64,000 bases of DNA from JABDEZ01 sp965276955 (GCA_965276955.1 CBDIBP010000043.1:1-64000), one strand, 5' to 3'. Counted from the first letter of the stretch, positions 37,582 to 47,754 are shown. The notes: a model not told the origin generated them from the letters alone. Numbers and translations are program-made.

Positions 37582-39096
37582 ATGGATACTGCCATCAAGT
37601 CTGCTCTCATATCTGTATTTTATAAAGACGGGCTGGAGCCCATCGTCCGCAAGCTGAACGAGCTTGGCGTAACGCTATACTCCACCGGTGGCACACAAAC
37701 ATTTATAGAGCAGCTGGGCATCGCCTGTACTCCTGTAGAGCAGGTCACTGGTTATCCGTCCATCCTGGGTGGTCGGGTTAAGACCCTGCACCCAAAGGTG
37801 TTTGGTGGTATACTGGCGCGCCGTGGTCTTGCAGAAGATGAACAGCACCTGGCAGAATACGAGATCCCCATGCTTGACCTCGTTATCGTGGATCTATACC
37901 CCTTTGAGGAAACAGTAAAAAGCACTACCGACGAAAAGACCATCATAGAGAAGATAGACATTGGCGGAGTATCGCTGATACGTGCTGCCGGTAAGAACTA
38001 TAAAGACGTGTGCATAGTAGCATCGCGCAACCAATATGGTCACCTGCTCGATGTGCTGGAAGCGGGCAACGGTAGCACTACCCTGCAGCAGCGTCGCAAC
38101 TTTGCAGCAGCAGCCTTTACGGAATGTGCGCATTACGATGTTGCCATAGCTTCATATTTCAATAAAGACAACGAGTCGCCTAATTTCCAGTTGTCGTTCG
38201 ATCATAAACAGTCGCTGCGCTATGGAGAGAACCCGCACCAGCAGGCTGCTTTTTATGGCGATCTGGATGCCATGTTCGAAAAGCTGAACGGTAAAGAACT
38301 TTCTTACAACAACCTGGTAGATGTAGATGCTGCCTGCCAGGTAGTTACTGAGTTTCAAAACCCTATGTTCGCTGTTATCAAGCACACTAATGTATGTGGT
38401 ATTGCAGAACGTGAAAATGTAACTGCTGCATGGGAAGCCGCATTGATGTGCGATCCTGAAAGCGCATTTGGTGGTGTGCTCATCACCAACCAGACCATCA
38501 ATATAGAAGTAGCGCAGAAGATCAACGAACTGTTCTTTGAGATATTGGTAGCCCCGGCTTTTGATGCTGATGCACTGGCCCTGCTGAAAGGTAAGAAGAA
38601 CAGGATACTGCTGCAACAAAAACAACCGCTGAAACCGGTAAAGGAATACAAGCGCATACTCAACGGTATACTGGTGCAGGATGCCGACCACGCCAACTTT
38701 GCAGAGTGGATAGAAGCAGGTGCACAACCAAGTACCGAAGAACAGAAGCAAGACCTGTTGTTTGCCAACATCATGTGCAAGCACCTCAAGTCGAACGCTA
38801 TTGCCATAGTAAAGGACAGGCAACTGATAGGCAAGGGCTGCGGACAGACCAGCCGCATAGATGCCCTGCGCCAGGCGCTGGACAAAGCAAAACATTTTGG
38901 CTTCTCGCTACAGGGCGCTGTAATGGCTTCTGACGCCTTCTTCCCGTTCAACGATTGTGTGCAGATGGGGCACGAGGCAGGCATCACTGCTGTTATACAG
39001 CCAGGTGGTTCTGTACGCGATGCGGATAGTATACAATACTGTAAAGATCACGCTATGGCTATGGTGCTCACGCAAACCCGCCATTTCAAGCATTGA
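37582..39096 (+). CDS. purH: Bifunctional AICAR transformylase / IMP cyclohydrolase
   Basis: 504 residues from ATG 37582. The N-terminal IMP cyclohydrolase (about 1-190) shows ALISVFYKDG, YSTGGT and GGRVKTLHPK; the C-terminal transformylase shows LRYGENPHQQAA and KHTNVCG. It catalyses the last two steps of purine synthesis, 10-formyl-THF to FAICAR and ring closure to IMP. Monocistronic here: ComEC lies before it and convergent genes follow. Confidence 0.97.
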   Translation: MDTAIKSALISVFYKDGLEPIVRKLNELGVTLYSTGGTQTFIEQLGIACTPVEQVTGYPSILGGRVKTLHPKVFGGILARRGLAEDEQHLAEYEIPMLDLVIVDLYPFEETVKSTTDEKTIIEKIDIGGVSLIRAAGKNYKDVCIVASRNQYGHLLDVLEAGNGSTTLQQRRNFAAAAFTECAHYDVAIASYFNKDNESPNFQLSFDHKQSLRYGENPHQQAAFYGDLDAMFEKLNGKELSYNNLVDVDAACQVVTEFQNPMFAVIKHTNVCGIAERENVTAAWEAALMCDPESAFGGVLITNQTINIEVAQKINELFFEILVAPAFDADALALLKGKKNRILLQQKQPLKPVKEYKRILNGILVQDADHANFAEWIEAGAQPSTEEQKQDLLFANIMCKHLKSNAIAIVKDRQLIGKGCGQTSRIDALRQALDKAKHFGFSLQGAVMASDAFFPFNDCVQMGHEAGITAVIQPGGSVRDADSIQYCKDHAMAMVLTQTRHFKH

Positions 39097-39103
39097 TCTA
39101 TTG

Positions 39104-39502
39104 CTATATGTGTCGGTAAATATTGAATACCCAGTCTATAGCTATCAGTAAAAAAAGGAAGCTCTTAGTAGGTACACTTATATCTTTTTTTACAAAGGGG
39201 AAGAATGTTTTCTTCTCCTTTGTCATATCTATACACAGCCATACCAAAGAGGTAGCTACAGCAACGGTAAAAGGAGGGCATAATATATTGTAATGAAGCG
39301 AGCCTGCTACATTGCCCCGTAACAGTTCAAGTGTGGCCCGGCCCATACCACACCCCGGGCAGGGTATGCCTGTTAGCCGCTTAAAAATGCACAGGCATAC
39401 ATAATGTTGCTTGTGCATTATATCTGAAAGAATAAGCGCCAAATACCCGCCTATAATGGCCATTATTGCTGTCAGGTATTTAGCGCTTTCCTTTAGTACC
39501 AA
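39104..39502 (-). CDS. DUF2752 membrane protein
   Basis: 132 residues with hydrophobic helices at about 10-27, 70-90 and 112-130. CLCIFKRLTGIPCPGCGMGRA contains the CPxCG-type motif of DUF2752. The family function is unknown. It is 4 bases from the TM2 gene and convergent to purH. Confidence 0.88.
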   Translation of the reverse strand: MVLKESAKYLTAIMAIIGGYLALILSDIMHKQHYVCLCIFKRLTGIPCPGCGMGRATLELLRGNVAGSLHYNILCPPFTVAVATSLVWLCIDMTKEKKTFFPFVKKDISVPTKSFLFLLIAIDWVFNIYRHI

Positions 39503-39506
39503 TTGG

Positions 39507-39845
39507 TTAGTTAGCTATCTGCGTGAAGGTGAGGAAATTTTTTTCTCTTGCAGCATCCATGATCAGGAACCAGTCTATTATGGTCCATATACCAAAGCCA
39601 CCACACGTTAGCAGTTTGCCAATACCCATTCCGGTTTGGCCCAGCATAAAGCGGTCCACACCAAACGCTCCAAAGAACAAGGAGATGATGAGCAAGGTAG
39701 TTGGGCTCTTGTATTGCGCAGACTGGATAGCAAGGAATTTGTTGTCATTTATTTTTTCAAGTTGTGCATTTACTATGCCTATCTTTTGTGCAGGAAATTT
39801 GTTGCCTGTGGTGGCAATGAACATGTCGATCTTACTTTGTTCCAT
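39507..39845 (-). CDS. TM2-domain protein
   Basis: 112 residues. Two helices joined by a short turn with GVDRFMLGQTGMGIGKLLT, the TM2 domain signature, and WTIIDWFLI. An N-terminal soluble segment of about 45 residues precedes it. TM2 proteins are common in Bacteroidota and of unknown function; TM2 and DUF2752 are frequent neighbours. Probably the first gene of the pair. Confidence 0.88.
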   Translation of the reverse strand: MEQSKIDMFIATTGNKFPAQKIGIVNAQLEKINDNKFLAIQSAQYKSPTTLLIISLFFGAFGVDRFMLGQTGMGIGKLLTCGGFGIWTIIDWFLIMDAAREKNFLTFTQIAN

Positions 39846-40079
39846 TTTTGGTTTCTTTAAAAAGGGTTTGCTTGAAGGCGTATATTCCTATAGGTGAGCT
39901 ATAAATATATAGCGGGTAGTATTAATTTTCAAGCGTTTGATATAAAAGGTGTATTATTTTTTTAAACTTGCTCTTTATGCCCGGAATAAGAACTGTATAT
40001 ACCAAAGTTATGTACAGCAGCCAGGCATATAATAGCGTGGCTATCTACATTCACTTATCTTTTCTTATTTTCACCAACT

Positions 40080-40634
40080 GTGGTATCCATACTTGTAGGT
40101 GACGACTTTTTGCTGCGCTCGTACAGCATAGAAGATGCACCGGCCTTATTTAAGGCGGTGGATGCTGCGCGTGTCCACCTGCGGCCATGGCTGGCATGGG
40201 TAGATAACACTACCAAGCCCGAGCATAGCATGCTGTTCATACAGCGCTCTATACAGCAGCAGCATAACCAGGAAGGTATGGCGTTGGGCATATTTCATGG
40301 GCTGGAGCTTATTGGGGCGATAGGCGTGCACGCCTGGGACCATGATCTGAAAAAAGCCCAGATCGGTTACTGGTTGGCCCCAAAGTATCAGGGGCAAGGC
40401 ATACTAACTCAATGCCTCGCCCGTTTTGTTGATTTTCTTTTTCAGAATGTAGGGCTCAATAAAATAGAGATACATTTTATATCTGCCAATACCCGCAGTG
40501 CCAATGTTGCAGATCGCCTGCATTGCAAAGTAGAGGGTGTTATCCGCCAAAGCGCACTGCACCACGGGCACCTGCACGATATAGTAATAACAGGGCTACT
40601 GAAGAAGGAGTGGCTGGCCCACCGTGCCGGTTAA
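40080..40634 (+). CDS. GNAT N-acetyltransferase, RimJ/RimL type (GTG start)
   Basis: 184 residues. The RimJ/RimL-type features are GYWLAPKYQGQGILTQCLARF (acetyl-CoA site) and EIHFISANTRSANVADRL. Such enzymes acetylate protein N-termini or small amines. GTG at 40080 is used because no in-frame ATG lies near; this codon follows a short AT-rich leader. Its end overlaps the convergent small ORF at 40631 by 4 bases. Confidence 0.85.
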   Translation: MVSILVGDDFLLRSYSIEDAPALFKAVDAARVHLRPWLAWVDNTTKPEHSMLFIQRSIQQQHNQEGMALGIFHGLELIGAIGVHAWDHDLKKAQIGYWLAPKYQGQGILTQCLARFVDFLFQNVGLNKIEIHFISANTRSANVADRLHCKVEGVIRQSALHHGHLHDIVITGLLKKEWLAHRAG

Positions 40635-40837
40635 TGGTGCTTTTTTTCGCTTTTATTTACTTTTTTGTTGTGGGTAGTATCGCCTCCCTTATCATCCTGT
40701 TCTTCATTCTCGCGGCTGTCCAGATTGTCTTTATTCTCCGGCCTGCTGCCGCCCGACTGTGATGCATGTGGATTGGTACGTACATTACTTATGTCTTGTT
40801 TCTGGTTCCTGTTTTGGTTCACATTCGAGGTTTTCAT
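40631..40837 (-). CDS. Small hydrophilic low-complexity protein
   Basis: 68 residues, rich in Asn, Lys, Asp, Ser and Glu, no hydrophobic segment. An A-rich stretch precedes the ATG. Likely disordered. It may be real because such proteins recur in Bacteroidota, but only its length and position support it. Confidence 0.45.
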   Translation of the reverse strand: MKTSNVNQNRNQKQDISNVRTNPHASQSGGSRPENKDNLDSRENEEQDDKGGDTTHNKKVNKSEKKHH

Positions 40838-40923
40838 AACAATTCATTTTTTCTGTAACAGCGTAAATATTGTACCACCGGCATCATACATCAAGCGGGA
40901 TAATGTGGACAGAAACATACCTG

Positions 40924-41901
40924 TTATTTCAACAATACCATTTGCCTGGTTTCGATATTGGCGCTGTTAGAGAGCTGATAGTAGTAAGTGCCACCGGGCA
41001 AAAAATTGGGTCGAAATGGTACTTGATGCTTGCCTGCATCCATGTGGCCATCTACGAGGGTGGCCACCAACTGCCCAACAATGTTATAAACTGAAAGCTT
41101 TGTATAGCCTCCTGTGGGCAGGTAAAAGGATATATCTGTCGCACCGCTGAATGGATCGGGTATGTTCTGATCCAACATGTTCTTTGCAGCGGCGTTCAAT
41201 ACAGCCCCGGCACTTAACCCGTGGCTGCCTATTATCATCATATCCAGTCCTATATTATTCCCGTTGTCAGTTATGTAGCTCCATCCCCCTCCCGCAAATT
41301 GCCTGGCCATCTGCCCTGAGGGGTTGACACGGCCTGGAAGCGCCTTGAATGGTGTAGATGGTGGGTTGGCGGCAGAGGTACCAGTGGCCGACCATGACAG
41401 CCAGTAAGTACCGGCGCTGAGATGAGGAGGTACCGGCAGATACAGTTTAAGATACATGATGGGCCTTTTGGTAGATAGCAGGCCATTGTCTGACGAAAAG
41501 GTATCTACCTTGTATATGCCGGTAAAGCCAGTACTATTTAGAACATTGGCGACCGTGTCGCCCCATACTACTGTGCCGCCCAGCCCGGGAGTTCCACTAT
41601 ATATCTGCAAGTTGCCATTGGTGAAAGGAGAGGATAGGCCGCTGCCGTATTGGTAGCCATACACGATAACGGTATCAAATATCCATGTGGTTCCCGTGGG
41701 AACCGTAAATACATCGGCCGCCCATATGCTCTGGGTCCTGTTCATTCCTGCCGCGTTGTAAACGAGGCCGTTGGTCTTGCAACTTGCCGGTGCCCCATTG
41801 TACCCGATATCTGTAACAAATGCGGTGTCTGCGAGGTACACCGTTTGAGCATGTGCATTGCAAAAAATGATGCTGAATAATATGAGTAGGACCTGTTTCA
41901 T
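40924..41901 (-). CDS. T9SS cargo protein with type A sorting domain
   Basis: 325 residues. Signal peptide (about 1-19, CNAHAQ) and a C-terminal type A sorting domain (about 245-325) with TKLSVYNIVGQLVATL, a GKHQVPFRP turn and an LPGGTYYYQL segment, which directs export by the type IX secretion system and anchoring at the cell surface. The middle region is a beta-rich module without a named domain. Confidence 0.85.
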   Translation of the reverse strand: MKQVLLILFSIIFCNAHAQTVYLADTAFVTDIGYNGAPASCKTNGLVYNAAGMNRTQSIWAADVFTVPTGTTWIFDTVIVYGYQYGSGLSSPFTNGNLQIYSGTPGLGGTVVWGDTVANVLNSTGFTGIYKVDTFSSDNGLLSTKRPIMYLKLYLPVPPHLSAGTYWLSWSATGTSAANPPSTPFKALPGRVNPSGQMARQFAGGGWSYITDNGNNIGLDMMIIGSHGLSAGAVLNAAAKNMLDQNIPDPFSGATDISFYLPTGGYTKLSVYNIVGQLVATLVDGHMDAGKHQVPFRPNFLPGGTYYYQLSNSANIETRQMVLLK

Positions 41902-42327
41902 ATTGTCGTGGGTTTACTCAAATTTATATATTTTTATTTATTTTGGAAATAGATACCGATTTTAAAATTACCGGTCGGTAAGAAAAAATAAAATAGGTAA
42001 TTTTTAAAGTGGCCAGATGGTGAAACCCTTGGTGGTGGCTATATATTGTGGTAATAGTAAATTTCTGATTTTACCGATTTTTTCCGATGCCGGAAATTTT
42101 GTGCTGGCTTGTTAGGTGATATTATTGGTTGGAATAGGTGGTTCATAGGGTTTAAAATGTCGGTGCAATTTACTATTGCGTGAAGGAGTCTTCCAAATAA
42201 GGATATCCACATTTTACTAGATACCATCCCTTGCGATTAGACAGTTGGGAAAACTTGCCGAGCGTTGCCCTATATAATGCATTGACCACCTTTTCACTCC
42301 CAACCCATTTTATCTTACCTTAGCCCC
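41902..42327. other. 426-base intergenic region with repeats of the 26.5 kb type
   Basis: No gene. Contains AAAATTACC / GGTAATTTT inverted repeat arms (about 41965-42005) and copy B of the palindromic repeat (42067-42099). The polA start follows. Confidence 0.55.
42067..42099. repeat. Palindromic intergenic repeat, copy B
   Basis: Matches 26589-26557 (minus strand) at 28 of 33 positions, sharing the core TTTTTTCCGAT followed by CCGG and flanked by TTACCG. Copy B is less symmetric than copy A. Confidence 0.65.
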
Positions 42328-45177
42328 ATGCCTGAAAAGAAACTTTTTTTGCTCGATGCTATGGCGCTCATATACCGCGCCTACTATGCATTGATACGTG
42401 CCCCGCGCGTCACCAGTCTGGGTCGCAATACCAGCGCCCAGTTCGGTTTCACCTCTACTTTGCTCGATCTTATCAATAAAGAAAAACCCACGCACCTTGC
42501 TGTAGTGTTCGATACACATGCCCCTACTGAGCGGCATACTGATTTTGCTGGTTATAAGGCCAATCGACAGGAAGCGCCGGAGGACATTCTGTCTGCCGTG
42601 CCTGATATTCAGCGTATCATAAAAGCCTTCAATCTGCCGTGCCTGGAGCTGGATGGTTTTGAGGCTGATGACATAATAGGCACCGTGGCGCTGGAAGCTG
42701 CCGACCTTGGCTATACTGTGTACATGGTAACGCCTGATAAGGATTTCGGGCAGATAGTGCGCGACAATATATTCCTGTACAAGCCGCCCTTTATGGGCAA
42801 TAAAGAAGAGATAATGGGCCCTGCCGATATATGCAACAGGTGGGGCATAAAAAGGGTAGAGCAGGTAATAGATATCCTGGGCCTCATGGGCGATGCGGTA
42901 GACAATATACCCGGCATACCCGGCGTAGGCGAGAAGACCGCCGCCAAGCTACTGGCTGAGTACGATACCATAGAGGGCGTGCTGGAAAATGCCGATAAGA
43001 TAAAAGGTGCGCTTGGTGAAAAAGTGCGCAATGGTCGCGAGCTGGCAGTGATGTCTAAAAAGCTGGCCACTATCATCACCAATGTGCCCATCCTGTTCCA
43101 TGAAGAGAACTTCAGGGTAAAGGAGCGTAACAAAGAAGCGCTTACAGAATTATTTGCCGAGTTTGAATTCAAGGCGCTGGGCAAGCGTGTACTGGGCGAG
43201 GACTTTAATGTGAATGACAAACAACAGCAGGCCAACCCCAATGGCCCGGTAGACCTGTTCGGCAATCCTGTGTACCAGAAAGCAACGACCACTGTTGCCC
43301 CCAAAGCTCCTGCAGCAACGGAAACAGTGGTGGAAGAAACTGAGCCAGTACCAGAGAATGTGAACCATATAGACAATACCGAGCACGACTATACCCTGGT
43401 AACAGATGATGCAGGCATACATGAACTGGTGCAACTACTACAGCAGCAAACAGAGATAGCCTTCGATACAGAGACAACTGGTACGGATGCCAACCTGGCC
43501 GATATTGTGGGCATGAGCTTTAGCTGGCAAAAAGGGACAGGATACTATGTGCCATTGCCACCGGTAAAGGAAGATGCCACAGATATCATGGCGCATTTCC
43601 GCCCGGTGTTCGATAGGGAAGATGTGCTGTGGATAGGGCAAAACCTGAAGTATGATATGCTGATGCTGAAATGGCATGGCTTTGAACTGAAGGGCAACCT
43701 GTACGATACCATGCTGGCCAACTACGTGATAGAGCCAGAGGGCAAGCGGAGCATGGATGTGCTGAGTGTAAAATACCTGAACTATCAGCCCGTAAGCATA
43801 GAAACACTGATAGGCAAGAAGGGCAAAGGCCAGCTAAGTATGCGCGATGTGGCACTGGACCAAATAAAGGAATACGCCGCAGAAGACGCTGATGTGACCC
43901 TGCAACTGAAACACGCTTTCGACCCGCTGCTGGATAAGCAGGAGGTGCGAAATGTATTCATGGATATTGAGAATCCACTGGTGCCTGTGCTGGTAGATAT
44001 TGAGTACGAAGGGGTAGGGGTAGATGTGGATTTTCTCCGCGATTACTCTGTGGCTTTGGAGCGCGATATACGGGTGGCCGAAGAGAATGTGTTCAACCAT
44101 GCGGGCGTTAAGTTCAATCTCGGTTCGCCGAAGCAACTGGGCGAGGTATTGTTCGATATCATGAAAGTAGACCCTGGCGCCAAAAAAACGAAGACCGGCC
44201 AGTATGCTACCGGTGAAGATGTGCTGGACAAGCTGCGCAACAAGCACCAGGTTGTAGAAGATATATTGGTGTACCGCGAGCTTACTAAACTGAAGAGCAC
44301 GTATGTAGATGCCTTGCCGCTACTTATCAATCCCCGCACTGGCAGGCTGCATACATCGTTCAACCAGTCGGTGGCAGTAACAGGGAGGCTCAGCAGCAAT
44401 AATCCTAACCTGCAGAACATACCTATTAAGACCAGTCGTGGTCGTGAGATACGTAAGGCATTTATACCCCGCGAGGGTAATCAGCTCATCTCTGCCGACT
44501 ATTCACAGATAGAGCTGCGCATTGTAGCCGCCATAAGTGGCGATGTGAACATGATACAGGCATTTAAAGAAGAAAAGGATATACACACCGCAACTGCCGC
44601 CAAAGTATATGGCGTAGAAGAGATAAATGTAACGGGCGATATGCGCCGTGCTGCAAAGGCGGTGAACTTCGGTATCATTTACGGGCAGTCGGCATTTGGC
44701 TTGTCAGAGAACCTGGGCATCAGCCGCACAGAGGCCAAGACCATTATAGACAATTACTTTGCGCAATACCCTTCGGTAAAAAAGTACATGGATACGTCCA
44801 TCAACTTTGCTAAAGAGCACGGCTATGTGCAAACACTGCTGGGCCGCAAACGCTGGCTGCGCGATATATACAGCGCCAACCAGACAGTGCGCGGCTATGC
44901 AGAGCGCAACGCCATAAACATGCCTATACAAGGCACAGCTGCCGATATGATAAAGATGGCCATGATAAATGTGCACCGCGAACTGAAGAAAGAAGGACTG
45001 CAGACCCGCATGATATTGCAGGTACATGATGAGCTTGTATTTGAAGTGCCCGAAGATGAAGTGGACCAGGCCCGCGACCTGATAAAGACCGCCATGCAGC
45101 AAGCCATGACCCTGCCCCACTATGTGCCCATAAACGCTGAGACCGGTACTGGTAATAACTGGTTAGAAGCACACTAA
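42328..45177 (+). CDS. polA: DNA polymerase I
   Basis: 949 residues with three domains in order: 5'-3' exonuclease (about 1-300, FDTHAPTERH and GIPGVGEKTA), 3'-5' exonuclease (D380 and E382 in FDTETTG, then NLKYDM and AAEDADVT, so proofreading is intact) and the polymerase with D724 in ADYSQIELR, KAVNFGIIYG and D901 in QVHDELVF. It fills gaps and removes primers. A short Pro/Ala/Glu linker joins the first two domains (about 300-355). Confidence 0.97.
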   Translation: MPEKKLFLLDAMALIYRAYYALIRAPRVTSLGRNTSAQFGFTSTLLDLINKEKPTHLAVVFDTHAPTERHTDFAGYKANRQEAPEDILSAVPDIQRIIKAFNLPCLELDGFEADDIIGTVALEAADLGYTVYMVTPDKDFGQIVRDNIFLYKPPFMGNKEEIMGPADICNRWGIKRVEQVIDILGLMGDAVDNIPGIPGVGEKTAAKLLAEYDTIEGVLENADKIKGALGEKVRNGRELAVMSKKLATIITNVPILFHEENFRVKERNKEALTELFAEFEFKALGKRVLGEDFNVNDKQQQANPNGPVDLFGNPVYQKATTTVAPKAPAATETVVEETEPVPENVNHIDNTEHDYTLVTDDAGIHELVQLLQQQTEIAFDTETTGTDANLADIVGMSFSWQKGTGYYVPLPPVKEDATDIMAHFRPVFDREDVLWIGQNLKYDMLMLKWHGFELKGNLYDTMLANYVIEPEGKRSMDVLSVKYLNYQPVSIETLIGKKGKGQLSMRDVALDQIKEYAAEDADVTLQLKHAFDPLLDKQEVRNVFMDIENPLVPVLVDIEYEGVGVDVDFLRDYSVALERDIRVAEENVFNHAGVKFNLGSPKQLGEVLFDIMKVDPGAKKTKTGQYATGEDVLDKLRNKHQVVEDILVYRELTKLKSTYVDALPLLINPRTGRLHTSFNQSVAVTGRLSSNNPNLQNIPIKTSRGREIRKAFIPREGNQLISADYSQIELRIVAAISGDVNMIQAFKEEKDIHTATAAKVYGVEEINVTGDMRRAAKAVNFGIIYGQSAFGLSENLGISRTEAKTIIDNYFAQYPSVKKYMDTSINFAKEHGYVQTLLGRKRWLRDIYSANQTVRGYAERNAINMPIQGTAADMIKMAMINVHRELKKEGLQTRMILQVHDELVFEVPEDEVDQARDLIKTAMQQAMTLPHYVPINAETGTGNNWLEAH

Positions 45178-45187
45178 ACTACAAAAC

Positions 45188-45940
45188 ATGTTCTTCATCC
45201 TATCTAAAATATTATTACTATTCATCTTCCCGCTTACGTGGGTGGTGGTGCTTGCATTGGTAAGCATGCTTACCAAACGCCCACGCAGGAAGCGCAACTT
45301 CCGTATAGCGGCAGTTGTAGTATTTTACCTATTCAGCAACAACGTGCTGCTGAATCTTTTTGCCCGCTCATGGGATGTGCCCCCAACAACCATTCCGGCA
45401 GGTGCAAGGTACAGTTGTGCTATAGTGCTGGGTGGTTTTTCCAGTGCCGACCGTAATGAACAAGGGTACTTCAACCTTGCCGGAGATAGGTTCATTCAAG
45501 GAGTAAAGCTTTACAAGCAAGGCATAGTAAGCCACATCCTCATTACCGGCGGTAACGGCAACATAGTACCCGGTGCCTTTCGCGAAGGGGCATGGACTGT
45601 GCAGCAGCTTAGCGCAATGGGTGTACCTCCGGAAGCTATACTGATAGAGAACAATTCCCGGAACACCCTGGAGAACGGTGCATTTACCAAGCAACTATTA
45701 GACAGCACACACCTGGCGCCGCCATATGTATTGATCACATCAGGGTTCCATATGCGGCGGTCGGAGATGGTGTTTATGAGGAATAAGATGCCAATTGTAC
45801 CTTATCCTTGTAATTACACTGCTGGCCGTGGGCCCATTGGTTTGGTAGACTTGCTCCCCACCGCTGATGCCCTCAGCAACTGGAGCTACTATATAAAAGA
45901 GGTAATAGGGTATGTGGTATATGGGGTGAAAGGGAAGTAA
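45188..45940 (+). CDS. DUF218 (ElyC/SanA/YdcF) membrane protein
   Basis: 250 residues. Two N-terminal helices (about 4-25 and 35-52), then a DUF218 domain with AIVLGG, HILITGGNG and the ENNSRNTLEN and TSGFHMRRS motifs. Family members influence envelope integrity and vancomycin sensitivity in other bacteria. It starts 10 bases after polA and may be read with it. Confidence 0.88.
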   Translation: MFFILSKILLLFIFPLTWVVVLALVSMLTKRPRRKRNFRIAAVVVFYLFSNNVLLNLFARSWDVPPTTIPAGARYSCAIVLGGFSSADRNEQGYFNLAGDRFIQGVKLYKQGIVSHILITGGNGNIVPGAFREGAWTVQQLSAMGVPPEAILIENNSRNTLENGAFTKQLLDSTHLAPPYVLITSGFHMRRSEMVFMRNKMPIVPYPCNYTAGRGPIGLVDLLPTADALSNWSYYIKEVIGYVVYGVKGK

Positions 45941-46170
45941 TGATAAGACCATTTAAACTATACCTATGACCTATGACATCATCATACAAAGCAATTGAAG
46001 ATATGAGGACGAATATCGGTCAAAACGTCATTCAGACCCAGTCAACTTTAGGCTTGGAATAGATTTTGAGTTGTATATTGGTAGGAGATCATTTCTTGAT
46101 CGCAATTGCTTTTTTAGCATTTTGTGATCAGTTTACTTCATAACTTTACGTAAATCTTTATAGGATATAT

Positions 46171-46908
46171 ATGAAAAATTGGAATCAGGATCAGCAATAT
46201 GCTGACTACCAGGTAGTAGGTTCTACAGTGCAGCCCTTGTCTAAAACGTTCATGGCCAATGTGTTCTTGTGGATGTTCGGGGCTTTGGCCATATCGGCTT
46301 TAGTTTCGTTTTTGTTTGCCACCACCCCTGAGCTTATTGACTCATTGATAACAGAGGGAAAATTGAATGGTCTGGGCATGATAGTGATGTTCGCCCCCAT
46401 AGGTTTTGTATTGCTCATGTCGCTCGGTTATAATAAGTTATCGGCTCCTGTAATGGGGATACTCTTTTTGCTGTACGCAGCCATCACGGGTATCAGCCTT
46501 AGTTTTGTCCTGTTGTTATATACAGCAAGCTCCGTAGCTGGCTGTTTTGTATCTGCATCAGCTATGTTCGGTGTTATGGCTATCATGGGCTACACCACTA
46601 AGCAAGACCTTACTTCATTTGGCCGCATACTTACCATGGGCCTTATAGGCATGGTGATAGCTATGCTGGTAAACATGTTTCTGCACAGTGGCCCGCTCGA
46701 TCTTATCATTAGCATGGTAGGTGTTGCCGTATTCACAGGGCTTACCGCTTACGATGTGCAGAAACTGAAACGTATAGGTGCAGGCATGGAAGGCGTTACT
46801 GCCGCTGATGCCAAGAAAATGTCCATATTTGGGGCATTAACTTTATACCTTGATTTCATCAACCTGTTCCTGATGCTGATGCGTTTATTCGGCAGAAGGA
46901 GGAGCTAA
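46171..46908 (+). CDS. BAX inhibitor-1 / YccA-family membrane protein
   Basis: 245 residues, seven helices. The UPF0005 pattern is seen: TFMANVFLWMFGAL near the start, GISLSFVLLLYT, and the terminal FGALTLYLDFINLFLMLMRLF. These proteins conduct calcium or protons in some bacteria. It is followed by a bidirectional terminator. Upstream (45941-46170) there is no clear promoter or gene. Confidence 0.93.
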   Translation: MKNWNQDQQYADYQVVGSTVQPLSKTFMANVFLWMFGALAISALVSFLFATTPELIDSLITEGKLNGLGMIVMFAPIGFVLLMSLGYNKLSAPVMGILFLLYAAITGISLSFVLLLYTASSVAGCFVSASAMFGVMAIMGYTTKQDLTSFGRILTMGLIGMVIAMLVNMFLHSGPLDLIISMVGVAVFTGLTAYDVQKLKRIGAGMEGVTAADAKKMSIFGALTLYLDFINLFLMLMRLFGRRRS

Positions 46909-46930
46909 TTTAGTTCTTATAAATAATTTG

Positions 46931-46960
46931 AATAAGGTTGCCTATATGGGCAACCTTATT
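46931..46960. terminator. Bidirectional terminator between convergent genes
   Basis: Perfect 12-base stem AATAAGGTTGCC (46931-46942) / GGCAACCTTATT (46949-46960), A-rich on one side and T-rich on the other. It serves the genes at 46171 and 46963. Confidence 0.88.
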
Positions 46961-46962
46961 CT

Positions 46963-47682
46963 TTATGTTAACCTGCTTAGTGTTCTCTTTATCATGGCCA
47001 GCCGCTGCACATACAGTACCAGGCAAAGCACGATAGCAGCCACGCCTATAGCGAACACTATCCAGTTGAAGGAAGTGGGCACATAGTCTGCCAGGTCCTG
47101 GAGGAGTGGGCCGCCACTGCGGAGATTGTTCATTAGTATATCGCCCTTGTGCCTCCAATAGTCTTCTGTAAAAGAGATGATAGCTATAATGGAGCCTGCC
47201 CAAAGCAACAGCTTTTCCCTGACTGTGGTAACAACGGGAATGCCCTTTTCAGAATAGCAGATAATGACTATCGCAAAACCAATAAGTGTGGCCGCAATGA
47301 TAACAGGCGCTACTACCGGCCCCACCCAAGGCACCGGCAGCAGGAAAAGGATATCCCATGTAAGCCACGACTGCGGCCAGGTGAGAAACACTTTCAGGAA
47401 TACGTAGTAAAAGATGTCCCACACGGCAAAGGAGTAGATGAAGTAGGCGAACCGCTCTGCCTTGTTCTTCCCCGCAAGCTGGCCTATACCCAGCAGCATG
47501 ATGATGGTAGCAGCTTCGCGCCATATCTCCACCACAGCTATGTCGTGGGCTACAGGCGCCAAGGGAAATGCGAAGCCATTGGCATAATAGATCTTGCGTA
47601 GGTAGATGACCACCGCGCTCTCTAAAAAGCCCATGGCTATGCTAAAAATGCTTACCCAGAAGAATGTCTTTTTCAGGTTCAT
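46963..47682 (-). CDS. Polytopic membrane protein, unknown
   Basis: 239 residues with six to seven helices. MNLKKTFFWVSIFSIAMG starts at 47682; the ten residues encoded before it are basic and less typical. Conserved-looking patches FLESAVVIYLRKIYY and WDIFYYVFLK lie early. No family that I can name. It lies between the bidirectional terminator and the DUF349 terminator. Confidence 0.8.
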   Translation of the reverse strand: MNLKKTFFWVSIFSIAMGFLESAVVIYLRKIYYANGFAFPLAPVAHDIAVVEIWREAATIIMLLGIGQLAGKNKAERFAYFIYSFAVWDIFYYVFLKVFLTWPQSWLTWDILFLLPVPWVGPVVAPVIIAATLIGFAIVIICYSEKGIPVVTTVREKLLLWAGSIIAIISFTEDYWRHKGDILMNNLRSGGPLLQDLADYVPTSFNWIVFAIGVAAIVLCLVLYVQRLAMIKRTLSRLT

Positions 47683-47754
47683 ACAGCGATATTTACGTTT
47701 GTTGCATCCCAATAAACGATACGAGCAACAAACGTAAAAGTCTCTAAAATGTTG

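Noticed and set aside
45973..46062. 29-codon open frame in the gap before the BAX inhibitor-1 gene
   Set aside because: Reads smoothly but is too short and unsupported by a ribosome site or known family.
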